64,000 bases of DNA from Sphingomonas sp. LM7 (GTDB taxonomy: Bacteria; Pseudomonadota; Alphaproteobacteria; Sphingomonadales; Sphingomonadaceae): the NCBI RefSeq assembly GCF_002002925.1, contig NZ_CP019511.1:3069001-3133000 (forward strand), in the 5' to 3' direction. Below, in pieces: positions 50,927 through 59,366 of this stretch (positions are counted from its first letter, which is position 1; each line of letters opens with the position of its first letter). The position numbers and the translations under genes were made by a program. The notes under the pieces are model-generated. The model saw nothing but the letters and a program-made list of their open reading frames with translations, was not told where the DNA came from and ran no database searches.

Positions 50927-51940
50927 ATGGCGCATATGAACATGATCCAGGCGATCAACAGCGCCATGGACGTGATGATGGAGCGCGACTCCGACGTGGT
51001 CGTAATGGGCGAGGATGTCGGCTATTTCGGCGGCGTGTTCCGCGCCACGGCCGGGCTCCAGGCGAAATATGGCAAGACCCGCGTCTTCGACACGCCGATC
51101 ACCGAGATCGGCATCATCGGCGTCGCGATCGGCATGGGAGCCTATGGCCTGCGCCCGGTTCCCGAGATTCAATTCGCCGATTATATCTATCCCGCGCTCG
51201 ACCAGCTCGTCTCCGAAGCTGCGCGGCTGCGCTATCGCTCGGCGGCGGATTTCACCGCGCCGATCACGGTGCGCTCGCCCTATGGCGGCGGCATCTTCGG
51301 CGGCCAGACGCATAGCCAGTCGCCCGAGGGCATCTTCACCCATGTCTCGGGTATCAAGACGGTAATCCCGTCGACGCCGTACGACGCCAAGGGGCTGCTG
51401 ATCGCCGCGATCGAGGACAACGACCCCGTACTCTTCCTCGAGCCCAAGCGCATCTACAACGGCCCGTTCCATGGCCATTATGATCGTCCGGCCAAGACCT
51501 GGGCCGATCATCCGGGCGCCGACGTGCCCGCGGGCCATTACCGCGTCGAACTCGGCAAGGCCGCGACGGTTCGTGCCGGCGAGGCAGTGACAATCCTATG
51601 CTATGGCACGATGGTCCATGTCGTCGCCAATACGATCGAGGAAATGGGTATCGACGCCGAGATCATCGACCTGCGCACCCTCGTCCCTCTCGACATCGAA
51701 GCGATCGAGACATCGGTCAAGAAGACCGGCCGCTGCCTGATCGTCCACGAAGCTACCCGCACTGGCGGCTTTGGTGCCGAGCTTTCCGCGCTCGTCCAGG
51801 AGCGCTGCTTCTATCATCTCGAAGCCCCGATCGAGCGCGCCACCGGCTTCGACACGCCGTACCCCCACAGCCTGGAATGGGCCTATTTCCCCGGCCCGGT
51901 GCGCATCGGCACCGCGCTCAAGAAACTCCTGAAGGACTGA
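50927..51940 (+). CDS. bkdA2: Branched-chain 2-oxoacid dehydrogenase E1 beta
   Basis: A 337-aa transketolase-like beta subunit. MNMIQAINSAMDVMMERDSDVVVMGEDVGYFGGVFRAT and FDTPITEIGIIGVAIGMGAYG are the signatures; the C-terminal half (LCYGTMVHVVANTIEEMGIDAEIIDLRTLVPLD) is the transketolase C domain. It ends 5 nt before the E2 start. E1 alpha plus E1 beta form the heterotetramer that decarboxylates the oxoacid. Confidence 0.94.
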   Translation: MAHMNMIQAINSAMDVMMERDSDVVVMGEDVGYFGGVFRATAGLQAKYGKTRVFDTPITEIGIIGVAIGMGAYGLRPVPEIQFADYIYPALDQLVSEAARLRYRSAADFTAPITVRSPYGGGIFGGQTHSQSPEGIFTHVSGIKTVIPSTPYDAKGLLIAAIEDNDPVLFLEPKRIYNGPFHGHYDRPAKTWADHPGADVPAGHYRVELGKAATVRAGEAVTILCYGTMVHVVANTIEEMGIDAEIIDLRTLVPLDIEAIETSVKKTGRCLIVHEATRTGGFGAELSALVQERCFYHLEAPIERATGFDTPYPHSLEWAYFPGPVRIGTALKKLLKD

Positions 51941-51945
51941 TCCGC

Positions 51946-53271
51946 ATGGCCCGCTTCACTTTCCGCCTGCCGGACATCGGCGAGGGCATCGCCGAAGCCG
52001 AGATCGTCGCCTGGCACGTCAAGGTCGGCGAGCGCGTCGAGGAAGACCAGCAGGTCGCCGACATGATGACCGACAAGGCCACCGTCGAGATGGAATCGCC
52101 GGTGTCGGGCGTAGTGGTCGAGCTGGCTGGCGAAGTCGGCGACCAGGTCGCGATCGGATCGGCGCTGATGGTGGTCGAGACCGACGGTGACGCCAATGCG
52201 CCGCAGGAACCGGAAGAGGATCAGCTCGAAGCCGAAAATCCTGGGGTCGAGGAAGTAGCTGAAACTCCCCTCCCTGCAAGGGAGGGGCCGGGGGTGGGTG
52301 CGAGCGCAAGCGAGCCTACCACGCCTGCGCCAAAGGCCGACGCCGGGGCATCGAGCCCCGTCGCTAGCCAACCCACCCCCGGCCTCTCCCTGGAAGGGAG
52401 GGGAGTAGAAAAGCACGTCCTCGCCTCCCCGGCGGTCCGGGCGCGCGCCAGGGACCTCGGCATCGATCTCGCCTCCGTGAAAGCCGAGGGCGACCGCCTG
52501 CGCCACGCCGATCTCGACGCCTATCTCCGCTACGGCCATGGCCAGGGCTATCACGCCCCACATGCCAGCCGCGCGCGCGAAGACGAGCCCATCAAGGTCA
52601 TCGGCATGCGCCGCCGCATCGCCGAGAACATGGCCGCGTCGAAGCGCACGATCCCGCACTTCACCTATGTCGACGAGATCGACGTCACGGCGCTCGAAGC
52701 GATGCGCGGCGACTTGAACGCCAATCGCGGCCAGCGTCCCAAGCTGACGATGCTGCCGTTCCTGATCGTCGCGATCTGCCGGACGATCCCCGATTTCCCG
52801 ATGATCAATGCGCGCTACGACGACGAGGCCGGCGTGGTCACGCGCCACGGCCGCGTCCATCTCGGCATGGCCGCGCAGACCGATGCCGGGCTGATGGTCC
52901 CGGTGATCCGCGACGCGCAGGATCGCAACGTCTGGCAGCTCGCGTCCGAGATCGGCCGCCTCGCCGAGGCCGCGCGCACCGGCAAGGCCAAGAGCGAGGA
53001 ACTGAGCGGATCGACGCTTACGATCACGTCGCTCGGCCCGCTCGGCGGCATCGCCACCACGCCGGTAATCAACCGTCCCGAGGTTGCAATCATCGGCCCC
53101 AACAAGATCGTCGAACGGCCGATCTTCCAGGGCGACGAGATCGTCCGCGCCAAGCTGATGAACCTCTCGATCAGCTGCGATCACCGCGTCGTCGATGGCT
53201 GGGATGCGGCGAGCTTCGTCCAGGCAGTGCGGAAATTGCTCGAGACCCCGGTGCTTCTGTTCGCCGACTGA
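51946..53271 (+). CDS. bkdB: Dihydrolipoamide acyltransferase (E2) with repeat-derived linker
   Basis: A 441-aa E2. The lipoyl domain (1-80) has lipoylated Lys44 in MTDKATVEME. The acidic linker is followed by a stretch (about 107-155) made by an inverted REP pair in the DNA. Then come the peripheral-subunit-binding domain (about 157-195: HVLASPAVRARARDLGIDL) and the catalytic domain (MRRRIAENMAASKRTIPHFTYVDEID to the active-site CDHRVVDGWDAASF). The E3 is not in the window. The linker insertion keeps the frame open. Confidence 0.93.
   Translation: MARFTFRLPDIGEGIAEAEIVAWHVKVGERVEEDQQVADMMTDKATVEMESPVSGVVVELAGEVGDQVAIGSALMVVETDGDANAPQEPEEDQLEAENPGVEEVAETPLPAREGPGVGASASEPTTPAPKADAGASSPVASQPTPGLSLEGRGVEKHVLASPAVRARARDLGIDLASVKAEGDRLRHADLDAYLRYGHGQGYHAPHASRAREDEPIKVIGMRRRIAENMAASKRTIPHFTYVDEIDVTALEAMRGDLNANRGQRPKLTMLPFLIVAICRTIPDFPMINARYDDEAGVVTRHGRVHLGMAAQTDAGLMVPVIRDAQDRNVWQLASEIGRLAEAARTGKAKSEELSGSTLTITSLGPLGGIATTPVINRPEVAIIGPNKIVERPIFQGDEIVRAKLMNLSISCDHRVVDGWDAASFVQAVRKLLETPVLLFAD
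52264..52406. repeat. REP-type inverted pair inside the E2 coding sequence
   Basis: ACTCCCCTCCC (52264-52274) pairs perfectly with GGGAGGGGAGT (52396-52406). GGCCGGGGGTGGGT (52286-52299) pairs with ACCCACCCCCGGCC (52371-52384). Each arm also contains its own hairpin (CCCTCCCTGCAAGGGAGGG at the left). The element is 143 bp and encodes part of the protein linker. Confidence 0.8.
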
Positions 53272-53272
53272 G

Positions 53273-53572
53273 GTGGCGCACTTCCTGCTCCGCTACGAAC
53301 TGGCGTCCGACTATCTAGAGCGCCGGGTGGCGCTGCGTGACGCGCATCTGGCGCTTGCCTGGGAAGCAGTAGAGCGGGGTGCGTTGCTGCTCGGCGGCGC
53401 CGTCGGCGATCCGGTCGAAACGGCGCTGTTGCTGTTCACCGATGCAGATGCTGCGCGCGTCTTCGCCGAATCAGATCCCTATGTGACCGAAGGGCTGGTC
53501 ACGCATTGGCGCGTCCGGCCCTGGATCACTGTTGTCGGTGAGGAGGCAGCCAGCCCGGTGCGACCGCCCTAG
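53273..53572 (+). CDS. YciI-family protein
   Basis: A 99-aa ferredoxin-like YciI protein: HFLLRYELASDYLERRVALRDAHLALAWEAVERGALLLGGAVGDPVETALLLFTDADAARVFAESDPYVTEGLVTHWRVRPW. The His and Asp pair of the YciI pocket (RDAHL, DPY) is present. The GTG start at 53273 is 1 nt after the E2 stop, so it is probably in the same operon. Its function in the family is uncertain. Confidence 0.82.
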   Translation: MAHFLLRYELASDYLERRVALRDAHLALAWEAVERGALLLGGAVGDPVETALLLFTDADAARVFAESDPYVTEGLVTHWRVRPWITVVGEEAASPVRPP

Positions 53573-54519
53573 CTGCCCGCGAAGATCGACTTGCTCAGCA
53601 CGTCGCGGACCATATCTCGGCCGCGCGCCATCCGCTCCTGCGATGCGCGCTCGATCGCCTCGACTTGTCCGGTCAGTTCCATGCGGGCCTTCGACAATGC
53701 CCGGAAGCGAGTCTCGTCGGCACCGTTGCGGAAGCCGAAATAGCCGCCATTGTTGAACCAGCCCCGCTTTGCCAGCAGCGCGCAGAGGTCTGAGGTCGCG
53801 GCAACCATAGCCAATTGGTTGTCGAGCCGCGGATCGCCGGTCCCGGCCGGCGGTCCCGCCATCAGGCCGATCCCTTCCTTCGCCTTTGCCGGCAAATTGG
53901 CCTTGGCGAGCGCGTCGGCCATTGCCTCGTTGCGCTGTACGCGCGCCGCCGCCTGCGACTGTGCCAACGTCGCCATCGCCTTGACTGCGTCGCATTGCGA
54001 CAGCGCCTTGGGATCCTGTTCGAGCAGATAGGGGCTGGTCAGGTTGGCGACGCCGAGCCGGCCGAACGCCGTGCCGAAATCGCGCTGTGCCTGCGCGTCG
54101 GCCGCCACACCCTCGGCGAACCGCTTCGACAGCGGCCCGCGCGCGGGGGCGCCGGCGGGAAGCTTCACGTTGCTGCCGGGGCCGAACTCGACTTCGGCGA
54201 AGCTGCTCGCATCGGCGCGCGACAGCGTCTCATACTGGCCATGCGCGATCGTCGCTGCAACGGCGCCCGCAACCAGCAGCAGCGCGAGCGAGCCCAGCTT
54301 CCACGGCAAGGTCGAATAGCGTGTCGTCGCTACGAAGCCGATCGCCCAGAGCAGCAGCGCCAGGCCGAGACCGGCGCCGATCAGCGTTCCCAGCGGCTGC
54401 TGCGGCACGAAGCGTGGCGCCAGCAGTGCGCCGAGCACCAATATCGCCGCCCCAGCGAGCGTCGCGATCACCGGATGGTCGTACGGGGTCTGCCGACCCG
54501 CTTCTTCGATATCGTCCAT
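53569..54519 (-). CDS. Membrane protein of unknown function
   Basis: A 316-aa protein with three close membrane segments near the N-terminus (about residues 17-36, 40-64 and 74-92). The remainder (about 100-316) is a soluble helical region rich in alanine with two cysteines (SQCDAVKAM and TSDLCALLAKRGWFNNGGYFGFRNG). I do not recognise the family. The ATG at 54519 has GGGGAG upstream. It converges on the YciI gene by 4 nt. Confidence 0.7.
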   Translation of the reverse strand: MDDIEEAGRQTPYDHPVIATLAGAAILVLGALLAPRFVPQQPLGTLIGAGLGLALLLWAIGFVATTRYSTLPWKLGSLALLLVAGAVAATIAHGQYETLSRADASSFAEVEFGPGSNVKLPAGAPARGPLSKRFAEGVAADAQAQRDFGTAFGRLGVANLTSPYLLEQDPKALSQCDAVKAMATLAQSQAAARVQRNEAMADALAKANLPAKAKEGIGLMAGPPAGTGDPRLDNQLAMVAATSDLCALLAKRGWFNNGGYFGFRNGADETRFRALSKARMELTGQVEAIERASQERMARGRDMVRDVLSKSIFAGS

Positions 54520-54647
54520 GAATTCTCCCCTTGGACGTAGGAAGTAGCCGAGTTCGGGCGGCAGGCAAGAGGGCAGCGTAGCGCGGCTTTGCGCGGACAA
54601 AGCAGGTGCGGCTTGCCGATCGCGCCCAACCGGACGAAGGGAGGCGC

Positions 54648-55553
54648 ATGCGTACCTCGTCCCAACCCGGTGCCGCGGGTCTCGCGTTCGGCGTCGGCTC
54701 CTACACGCTCTGGGGCGTGCTGCCGCTCTACATCCATCTGCTGAAGGGCGTGCCGGCGCTCCAGGTGCTCGCGCACCGCGTGCTCTGGTCGCTGCTCCTG
54801 CTCGCGATCCTCATCCTCGTCCTGCGCCGCGCACGCGGGATCATCGCCGCGGCAAGGGGGCGTACCTTGTTGCTGCTCGTCGGCAGCGCGCTGATGATCG
54901 CGATCAACTGGATCGTCTATATCTGGGCGGTGCAGAACGCGCATGTCCTCGAAGCCAGCCTCGGCTATTTCATCAATCCGCTGGTCAATGTCGCGCTCGG
55001 CTTCGCGTTTCTCGGCGAGCGGCTGCGGCGGCTCCAGGGCGTGGCGATCGGGATCGCGGCGTTGGGCGTCGTGGTGCTCGCGGCGAGCGGCGGTGGCGCG
55101 TTGTGGATTTCGCTGCTGCTCGCGACAAGTTTCGGAATTTATGGGCTGCTGCGCAAGATCGCGCCGATCGATGCGCTCGGCGGACTCACGGTAGAGACGC
55201 TGCTACTCGCGCCGTTCAGCATCGCGCTGCTGCTTCACGCCAGCCAGGCAGGCACCAATGCGTTCGGCACATCGCCACATCTCGACTGGCTGCTCGTCCT
55301 CGCGGGGGTGGTCACCGCCGCACCACTGCTGCTATTCGCCGCCGCCGCACGCCGGCTGCCGCTCGCAACGCTAGGGCTGCTCCAATATATCGCGCCCACG
55401 CTCCAATTTGCCGAGGCCGTGCTGATCTTCGGCGAGCCGATGCAAACCGCCCATATCGTCACCTTCGGGCTGATCTGGACGGGCTGCGCACTCTACGCGT
55501 TCGACGCGATCCGCGCCGTACGCGCTCCGGCACCAGCAGTATTACCCGAATGA
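54648..55553 (+). CDS. rarD: RarD-type EamA-family transporter
   Basis: A 301-aa inner-membrane permease with ten hydrophobic segments of the DMT/EamA type. The RarD signature is SYTLWGVLPLYIHLLKGVPALQVLAHRVLWSLLLL and NWIVYIWAVQNAHVLEASLGYFINPLVNVALG. The substrate of RarD is not established. The start is the ATG at 54648, with GGAGG seen at 54640-54643 region upstream. Its stop is followed after 2 nt by the first ArsR operator. Confidence 0.9.
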   Translation: MRTSSQPGAAGLAFGVGSYTLWGVLPLYIHLLKGVPALQVLAHRVLWSLLLLAILILVLRRARGIIAAARGRTLLLLVGSALMIAINWIVYIWAVQNAHVLEASLGYFINPLVNVALGFAFLGERLRRLQGVAIGIAALGVVVLAASGGGALWISLLLATSFGIYGLLRKIAPIDALGGLTVETLLLAPFSIALLLHASQAGTNAFGTSPHLDWLLVLAGVVTAAPLLLFAAAARRLPLATLGLLQYIAPTLQFAEAVLIFGEPMQTAHIVTFGLIWTGCALYAFDAIRAVRAPAPAVLPE

Positions 55554-55555
55554 TA

Positions 55556-55573
55556 TTCAACCATATGGTTGAC
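55556..55573. promoter_or_regulatory. ArsR operator, upstream copy
   Basis: TCAACCATATGGTTGA at 55557-55572 is a perfect 16-bp palindrome. It is repeated exactly 40 bp downstream, and its right end provides TTGACT (55569-55574), a -35 hexamer. Confidence 0.8.
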
Positions 55574-55598
55574 TAAATGGCGCGGCCTGTGCTAATTC
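55569..55598 (+). promoter_or_regulatory. Predicted promoter of the ArsR operon
   Basis: The -35 TTGACT (55569-55574) is followed by TAATTC (55593-55598) with 18 bp, or CTAATT with 17 bp. The same hexamers occur upstream of rho. A start site 6-7 bp downstream would fall at or next to the ATG at 55605, so the transcript is likely leaderless. Confidence 0.55.
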
Positions 55599-55613
55599 AA
55601 CCATATGGTTGAA
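55596..55613. promoter_or_regulatory. ArsR operator, copy centred on the start codon
   Basis: TTCAACCATATGGTTGAA is a perfect 18-bp palindrome. The ATG at 55605-55607 begins at its exact centre, so the first codons (MVE) are part of the operator. No Shine-Dalgarno motif fits upstream. Confidence 0.85.
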
Positions 55614-55928
55614 CAACGACTCGACACCACCTTCCATGCGCTGGCCGATCCCACGCGGCGCGGCATGCTCGCCACGCTCGCGTTCGGCGAAAGATCGATT
55701 GGCGAGCTCGCCGAGCCCTTTTCGATGAGCTTCGCCGGCGCTGCCAAGCACGTGAAAGTGCTCGAAGGCGCGGGTCTCGTCGCGCGCCGCAAGGTCGGAC
55801 GAAACCAGCTCTGCCGCCTCAATGCCGGGCCGCTGGCCGAAGCCGACAAATGGCTGCGGCAATGGGAGCAATTCTGGAACGTGCGCCTCGATCGGCTCGC
55901 GTCGCTCATCGAGGAGGACCAGAAATGA
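55605..55928 (+). CDS. ArsR-family winged-helix repressor
   Basis: A 107-aa ArsR-type regulator (DTTFHALADPTRRGMLATLAFGERSIGELAEPFSMSFAGAAKHVKVLEGAGLVARRKVGRNQLCRLNAGPLAEADKWLRQWEQFWNVRLDRL) of the group linked to AHSA1/SRPBCC proteins; it lacks the CxC metal site of arsenic sensors. It probably represses its own operon at the two palindromes around its start. Its stop overlaps the VOC gene by 4 nt. Confidence 0.93.
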   Translation: MVEQRLDTTFHALADPTRRGMLATLAFGERSIGELAEPFSMSFAGAAKHVKVLEGAGLVARRKVGRNQLCRLNAGPLAEADKWLRQWEQFWNVRLDRLASLIEEDQK

Positions 55929-56320
55929 CCAGCATGACGCCTTTCCTCATGTTCCAGGGCGGTAAGGCGCGGGCCGCGCTGGACTTCTATGTCGCGACCG
56001 TCCCCGACAGCCGCATCGTCTCCCTCGATCGATTCGGCCCCGATGGCCCGGGCCCCGAAGGCACGGTGCTCCGCGCACATGCCGTGATCGCCGGGCAGCC
56101 GGTGATGGCGCATGACAGCTTCATCACCCACGATTTCGATTTCACGGCGTCCTGGTCGTTCTTTCTGGAGTGCGAGGACGAATCGGACTGCGAACTGCTG
56201 TTCGCCGCGCTGGGCGAAGGCGGGCAGATCCTGATGCCGCTCGACAATTATGGCTGGAGCCGCCGCTTCGGCTGGGTCTCCGACAAGTTCGGCGTGGCGT
56301 GGCAGATCAACCTGAAATGA
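55925..56320 (+). CDS. VOC-family protein (PhnB/glyoxalase-like)
   Basis: A 131-aa betaalphabetabetabeta-fold protein of the PhnB-like or 3-demethylubiquinone-methyltransferase-like group: MTPFLMFQGGKARAALDFYVATVPDSRI ... GWSRRFGWVSDKFGVAWQINL. The substrate is unknown. The ATG at 55925 overlaps the ArsR stop, and the next gene is an SRPBCC protein, so the three form an operon. Confidence 0.88.
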   Translation: MTSMTPFLMFQGGKARAALDFYVATVPDSRIVSLDRFGPDGPGPEGTVLRAHAVIAGQPVMAHDSFITHDFDFTASWSFFLECEDESDCELLFAALGEGGQILMPLDNYGWSRRFGWVSDKFGVAWQINLK

Positions 56321-56435
56321 TCTTCGCACGCACGCTCACCCATTAAATCGACCGCAATGCGCGGGATACGAGGCCCAGGCCCGCAAGGTCTGAATGACGT
56401 CCTCGAAAGCCTCGCCCGGAAATTGGAGAACTGAC

Positions 56436-56954
56436 ATGGCCGACACGATCACTGCAGAGACGCTGCGCTTCGAGCGCGAACTGGCCGCGCCGGTCGAGAC
56501 GGTATGGCAATATCTGATCGATCCCGAACTGCGCGCGCGCTGGTTCATGGGCGGGCCGACCGAGGCGCGCGAAGGCGGCAAGCTCGGCTTCACCTTTGCG
56601 CATGAAGATCTCTCCGACGACGATGTCCCCAACCCCGAGCGCTATGCCGGCAATCAGGGCAAGGCATGGTCGGAGACGATCACCCGGATCGAGCCGCCGC
56701 ATTTGCTCGCCTTCACCTGGAACGACGGCGACGCCGGCGAAGTGACGATCGAGCTGGCCGAGGCCGGCGCGGTGCGGACGACGCTCACGCTCACCCATGC
56801 CGGGCTGCGCGGCGCGCCGGATGCGAAGAATTTCGGCGGCGGCTGGGGCGCGCATCTCGCCGTGCTCGAAAAGCGGCTGGCCGGCGAGCGTGTCGCCAAT
56901 TTCTGGACGCTTCATGCCGAGGCGGAAGCGCGGGCGGTTGCAGCTTTGGGCTAG
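56436..56954 (+). CDS. SRPBCC (AHSA1-like) protein
   Basis: A 172-aa helix-grip protein of the Activator of Hsp90 ATPase-1-like family: LRFERELAAPVETVWQYLIDPELRARWFMGGPTEAREGGKLGFTF and LAFTWNDGDAGEVTIELAEAGAVRTTLTLTHAGL. Such proteins are commonly paired with ArsR repressors; the ligand is unknown. The start is the ATG at 56436, 115 nt after the VOC stop, with an AACTG spacer and a GAGAA site. The gap 56321-56435 shows no clear element. Confidence 0.9.
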   Translation: MADTITAETLRFERELAAPVETVWQYLIDPELRARWFMGGPTEAREGGKLGFTFAHEDLSDDDVPNPERYAGNQGKAWSETITRIEPPHLLAFTWNDGDAGEVTIELAEAGAVRTTLTLTHAGLRGAPDAKNFGGGWGAHLAVLEKRLAGERVANFWTLHAEAEARAVAALG

Positions 56955-57281
56955 GGTCCGGGCCAGATCGGAAGCCCTGGCTGGGCGGGCGAGGGCTGTC
57001 CCAGCGGGCATTGCGACAGCAAAGGTCACACCAGGGTCACACTGTCGCGCATGTTCCAGCGGCGGCGGGACGATACGGAAAATCGCAACGGTCACCCCAG
57101 CGCGAATCTGCGTTCCGGCTGGGATCGACACTGTCAAAGAGCGAGGGCCAAGTGCCCCAGCGTCGATTTCAGCAGGCGAAATCCTACATTTCAAGCTGTT
57201 GTCAGGCCGCAGCCAGGCCCCTCGGCCTCCGGGAACGGCCGCCGCCAAGCTGCACCCGATCGATCCAACTGTGTCCGGACC
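56955..57281. other. Non-coding gap with stem-loop and repeated TGTGACC motifs
   Basis: A 327-nt gap between converging genes. GCGACAG (57013-57019) and CTGTCGC (57042-57048) form an inverted repeat, and between them lie two GGTCAC motifs (57024-57029 and 57035-57040; TGTGACC on the other strand) with a third at 57090-57095. No gene is apparent. It may act as a bidirectional terminator or a regulator site. Confidence 0.45.
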
Positions 57282-58475
57282 CTATGGAATTTCGAACAGA
57301 CCGGCGGCGCCCATGCCGCCGGCAGTGCACATCGAGACGACGACATAGCGCACGCCGCGCTTCCGTCCCTCGATGAGTGCATGGCCGACGAGCCGCGATC
57401 CGGTCATGCCGAATGGATGGCCGATGGCGATCGCGCCGCCATTGACGTTGAGCCTGTCGGGATCGATGCCGAGCGTGTCGCGGCAATAGAGGCATTGGCT
57501 GGCGAACGCCTCGTTGATTTCCCACAGCCCGATATCGGCGACCGTGAGGCCGGCGCGCGCGAGCAGCTTGGGCACGGCGAATACCGGCCCGATCCCCATT
57601 TCGTCGGGCTCGCACCCGGCGACCTGGAAGCCGCGATAGATGCCGAGGATCTCCTTGCCCTCGGCCTGCGCGGTCTGGCGGGCCATCAGGATCTGCGCGG
57701 CGGCGCCGTCGGAGAGCTGGCTGGCATTGCCGGCGGTAACGTGCCGGCCCTGCTGTACGAAGTCGCCGTCCTTCCACACCGTCTTGAGTCCGGCGAGCGC
57801 CTCTTCGGTAGTGCCCGGCCGGATGCCCTCGTCCTGGGTTACCGTCACGGTCTCGCTGCCGGTGCGGTTGCCTTCCCTGTCGAAGATCACCCTGTGGACC
57901 GTGATCGGCACGATCTCCTCGGCAAAGGCGCCGTTCGCGAGCCCTGCGGCGGCACGTTGCTGGCTTGCTGCGGCGAATGCGTCCTGCGCGGCGCGGCTGA
58001 TCCCGTGGCGCTCTGCGACGATCTCGGCGGTCTCGATCATCGGGATGTACGCGGCGGGCACCGGATCGATTACCGAGCGGTTCACTACCCGAGGCGCGTT
58101 CTTCATCGTCAGGCTGATCGATTCCATGCCGCCAGCCAGTGCGACGTCGATTTCGTCGGTCATGATCGATCGCGCGGCGAGTGCGATCGCCGTCAGTCCC
58201 GAACCGCATTTGCGGTCGAGGCTGAAGGCGGGAACGCTGTGCGGGATGCCCGCGGCGAATAGCGCGAGCCGCGCCATGTTGCCGCCCTGCGTGCCCCATT
58301 GATTGCCCATGCCGTAGAATACGTCATCGATCCGGGCGGGATCGATCCCTGCGCGCTCGACTGCCGCGTTCATGACATGCGCGGCGAGGACCGGCGCTTC
58401 GGTATCGTTGAAATAGCCGCGCCCGGCCTTGCCTACGCCGCTTCGTGCAGTGGAAACGATGACAGCCTCTCGCAT
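57282..58475 (-). CDS. Acetyl-CoA acetyltransferase-type thiolase
   Basis: A 397-aa thiolase. [19 protein letters not shown] opens the family; the nucleophile is in [24 protein letters not shown] holds the active-site His and [13 protein letters not shown] the second cysteine. It acts in acyl-CoA breakdown or acetoacetyl-CoA synthesis; the direction is not clear. It starts at the ATG at 58475, although a GTG 12 nt upstream is possible. It follows the crotonase by 68 nt and probably shares its operon. Confidence 0.92.
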   Translation of the reverse strand: MREAVIVSTARSGVGKAGRGYFNDTEAPVLAAHVMNAAVERAGIDPARIDDVFYGMGNQWGTQGGNMARLALFAAGIPHSVPAFSLDRKCGSGLTAIALAARSIMTDEIDVALAGGMESISLTMKNAPRVVNRSVIDPVPAAYIPMIETAEIVAERHGISRAAQDAFAAASQQRAAAGLANGAFAEEIVPITVHRVIFDREGNRTGSETVTVTQDEGIRPGTTEEALAGLKTVWKDGDFVQQGRHVTAGNASQLSDGAAAQILMARQTAQAEGKEILGIYRGFQVAGCEPDEMGIGPVFAVPKLLARAGLTVADIGLWEINEAFASQCLYCRDTLGIDPDRLNVNGGAIAIGHPFGMTGSRLVGHALIEGRKRGVRYVVVSMCTAGGMGAAGLFEIP

Positions 58476-58543
58476 CTCGGGACTCACGTTTCGAGTTTCG
58501 GGTATGGCAAACCCTCTAGTGGAACGTGCCCCGATTGCAAGAC

Positions 58544-59323
58544 TCAGTCGGTAAAGGCAGGCGCGCGCTTCTGCATGTTGGCCATCACTGCCTCGATCTG
58601 GTTGGGCGAGCGGAGCAGCGCCGCCTGTTCGACGCTTTCGGCGATCAGGATGCCGGCGGAATCGCTCTCCTGATTCGCGAGCCGCTTTGCAGCGCGCACC
58701 GCGTCGGGGTTGCGCCCTGCAATCGCCTTGGCCAGCGCAATCGCCTGGGCATGCGGATCGGCAGCGATGCGGGTGACGAAGCCGAGTGCCTGCGCTTCCT
58801 CCGCGTCGAACTCGCGCGCGGTGTAAACCAGCTCGCGCAGCACATCGTCGCGGACATTGCCGCGCCACAGTGCGAAGCCGGCCATGTCGGGGACGATTCC
58901 CCATTTCATTTCCATCGCCGAAAGCCGCGTGTCGGGCGCCGCGATCCGCACATCGGCGCCGCTGGCGATTTGCAGCCCGCCGCCGAAGGTGACGCCATGC
59001 ACTGCCGCGATCACCGGCACCTTGAGCGTCCGCCAGCCCCACGCCACCTGCTGAAAATCATTGGCGAGCCCGTGCGTCCGTGCGGCAAGGTCGATGCCCG
59101 ATCCGCCGCTCGCCATGCTTGCCATGTCGAGCCCCGCGCAAAAGCCGCGCCCCACTCCCGACAGCACTACAGCGCGCAGTCCGGGCATCGCCCCCAGCTG
59201 CGCGATCGCGCCAATCAGCGCGGTGAACATCGCCGGATCGAGCGCATTGAGCTTGTCCGGTCGCGCCAGCCGGACATTGGCGACATGGTCTTCGAATGCG
59301 ATGGTGACGCGCTGTTCGGTCAT
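58544..59323 (-). CDS. Enoyl-CoA hydratase/isomerase (crotonase) family protein
   Basis: A 259-aa crotonase. The oxyanion-hole motifs are [12 protein letters not shown] and [19 protein letters not shown]; the usual first catalytic glutamate position appears in [14 protein letters not shown]. It likely hydrates or isomerises an acyl-CoA in beta-oxidation with the downstream thiolase. The ATG at 59323 gives the family start. Confidence 0.92.
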   Translation of the reverse strand: MTEQRVTIAFEDHVANVRLARPDKLNALDPAMFTALIGAIAQLGAMPGLRAVVLSGVGRGFCAGLDMASMASGGSGIDLAARTHGLANDFQQVAWGWRTLKVPVIAAVHGVTFGGGLQIASGADVRIAAPDTRLSAMEMKWGIVPDMAGFALWRGNVRDDVLRELVYTAREFDAEEAQALGFVTRIAADPHAQAIALAKAIAGRNPDAVRAAKRLANQESDSAGILIAESVEQAALLRSPNQIEAVMANMQKRAPAFTD

Positions 59324-59366
59324 TCCGGTTCCTCTCCTGTTGCCGGCACGCTAGCGCAAAGCGCGG

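Noticed and set aside
56343-57248. 301-aa open frame antisense to the SRPBCC gene and gap
   Set aside because: Most of it is the shadow of the SRPBCC gene; the part in the gap is not conserved-looking.
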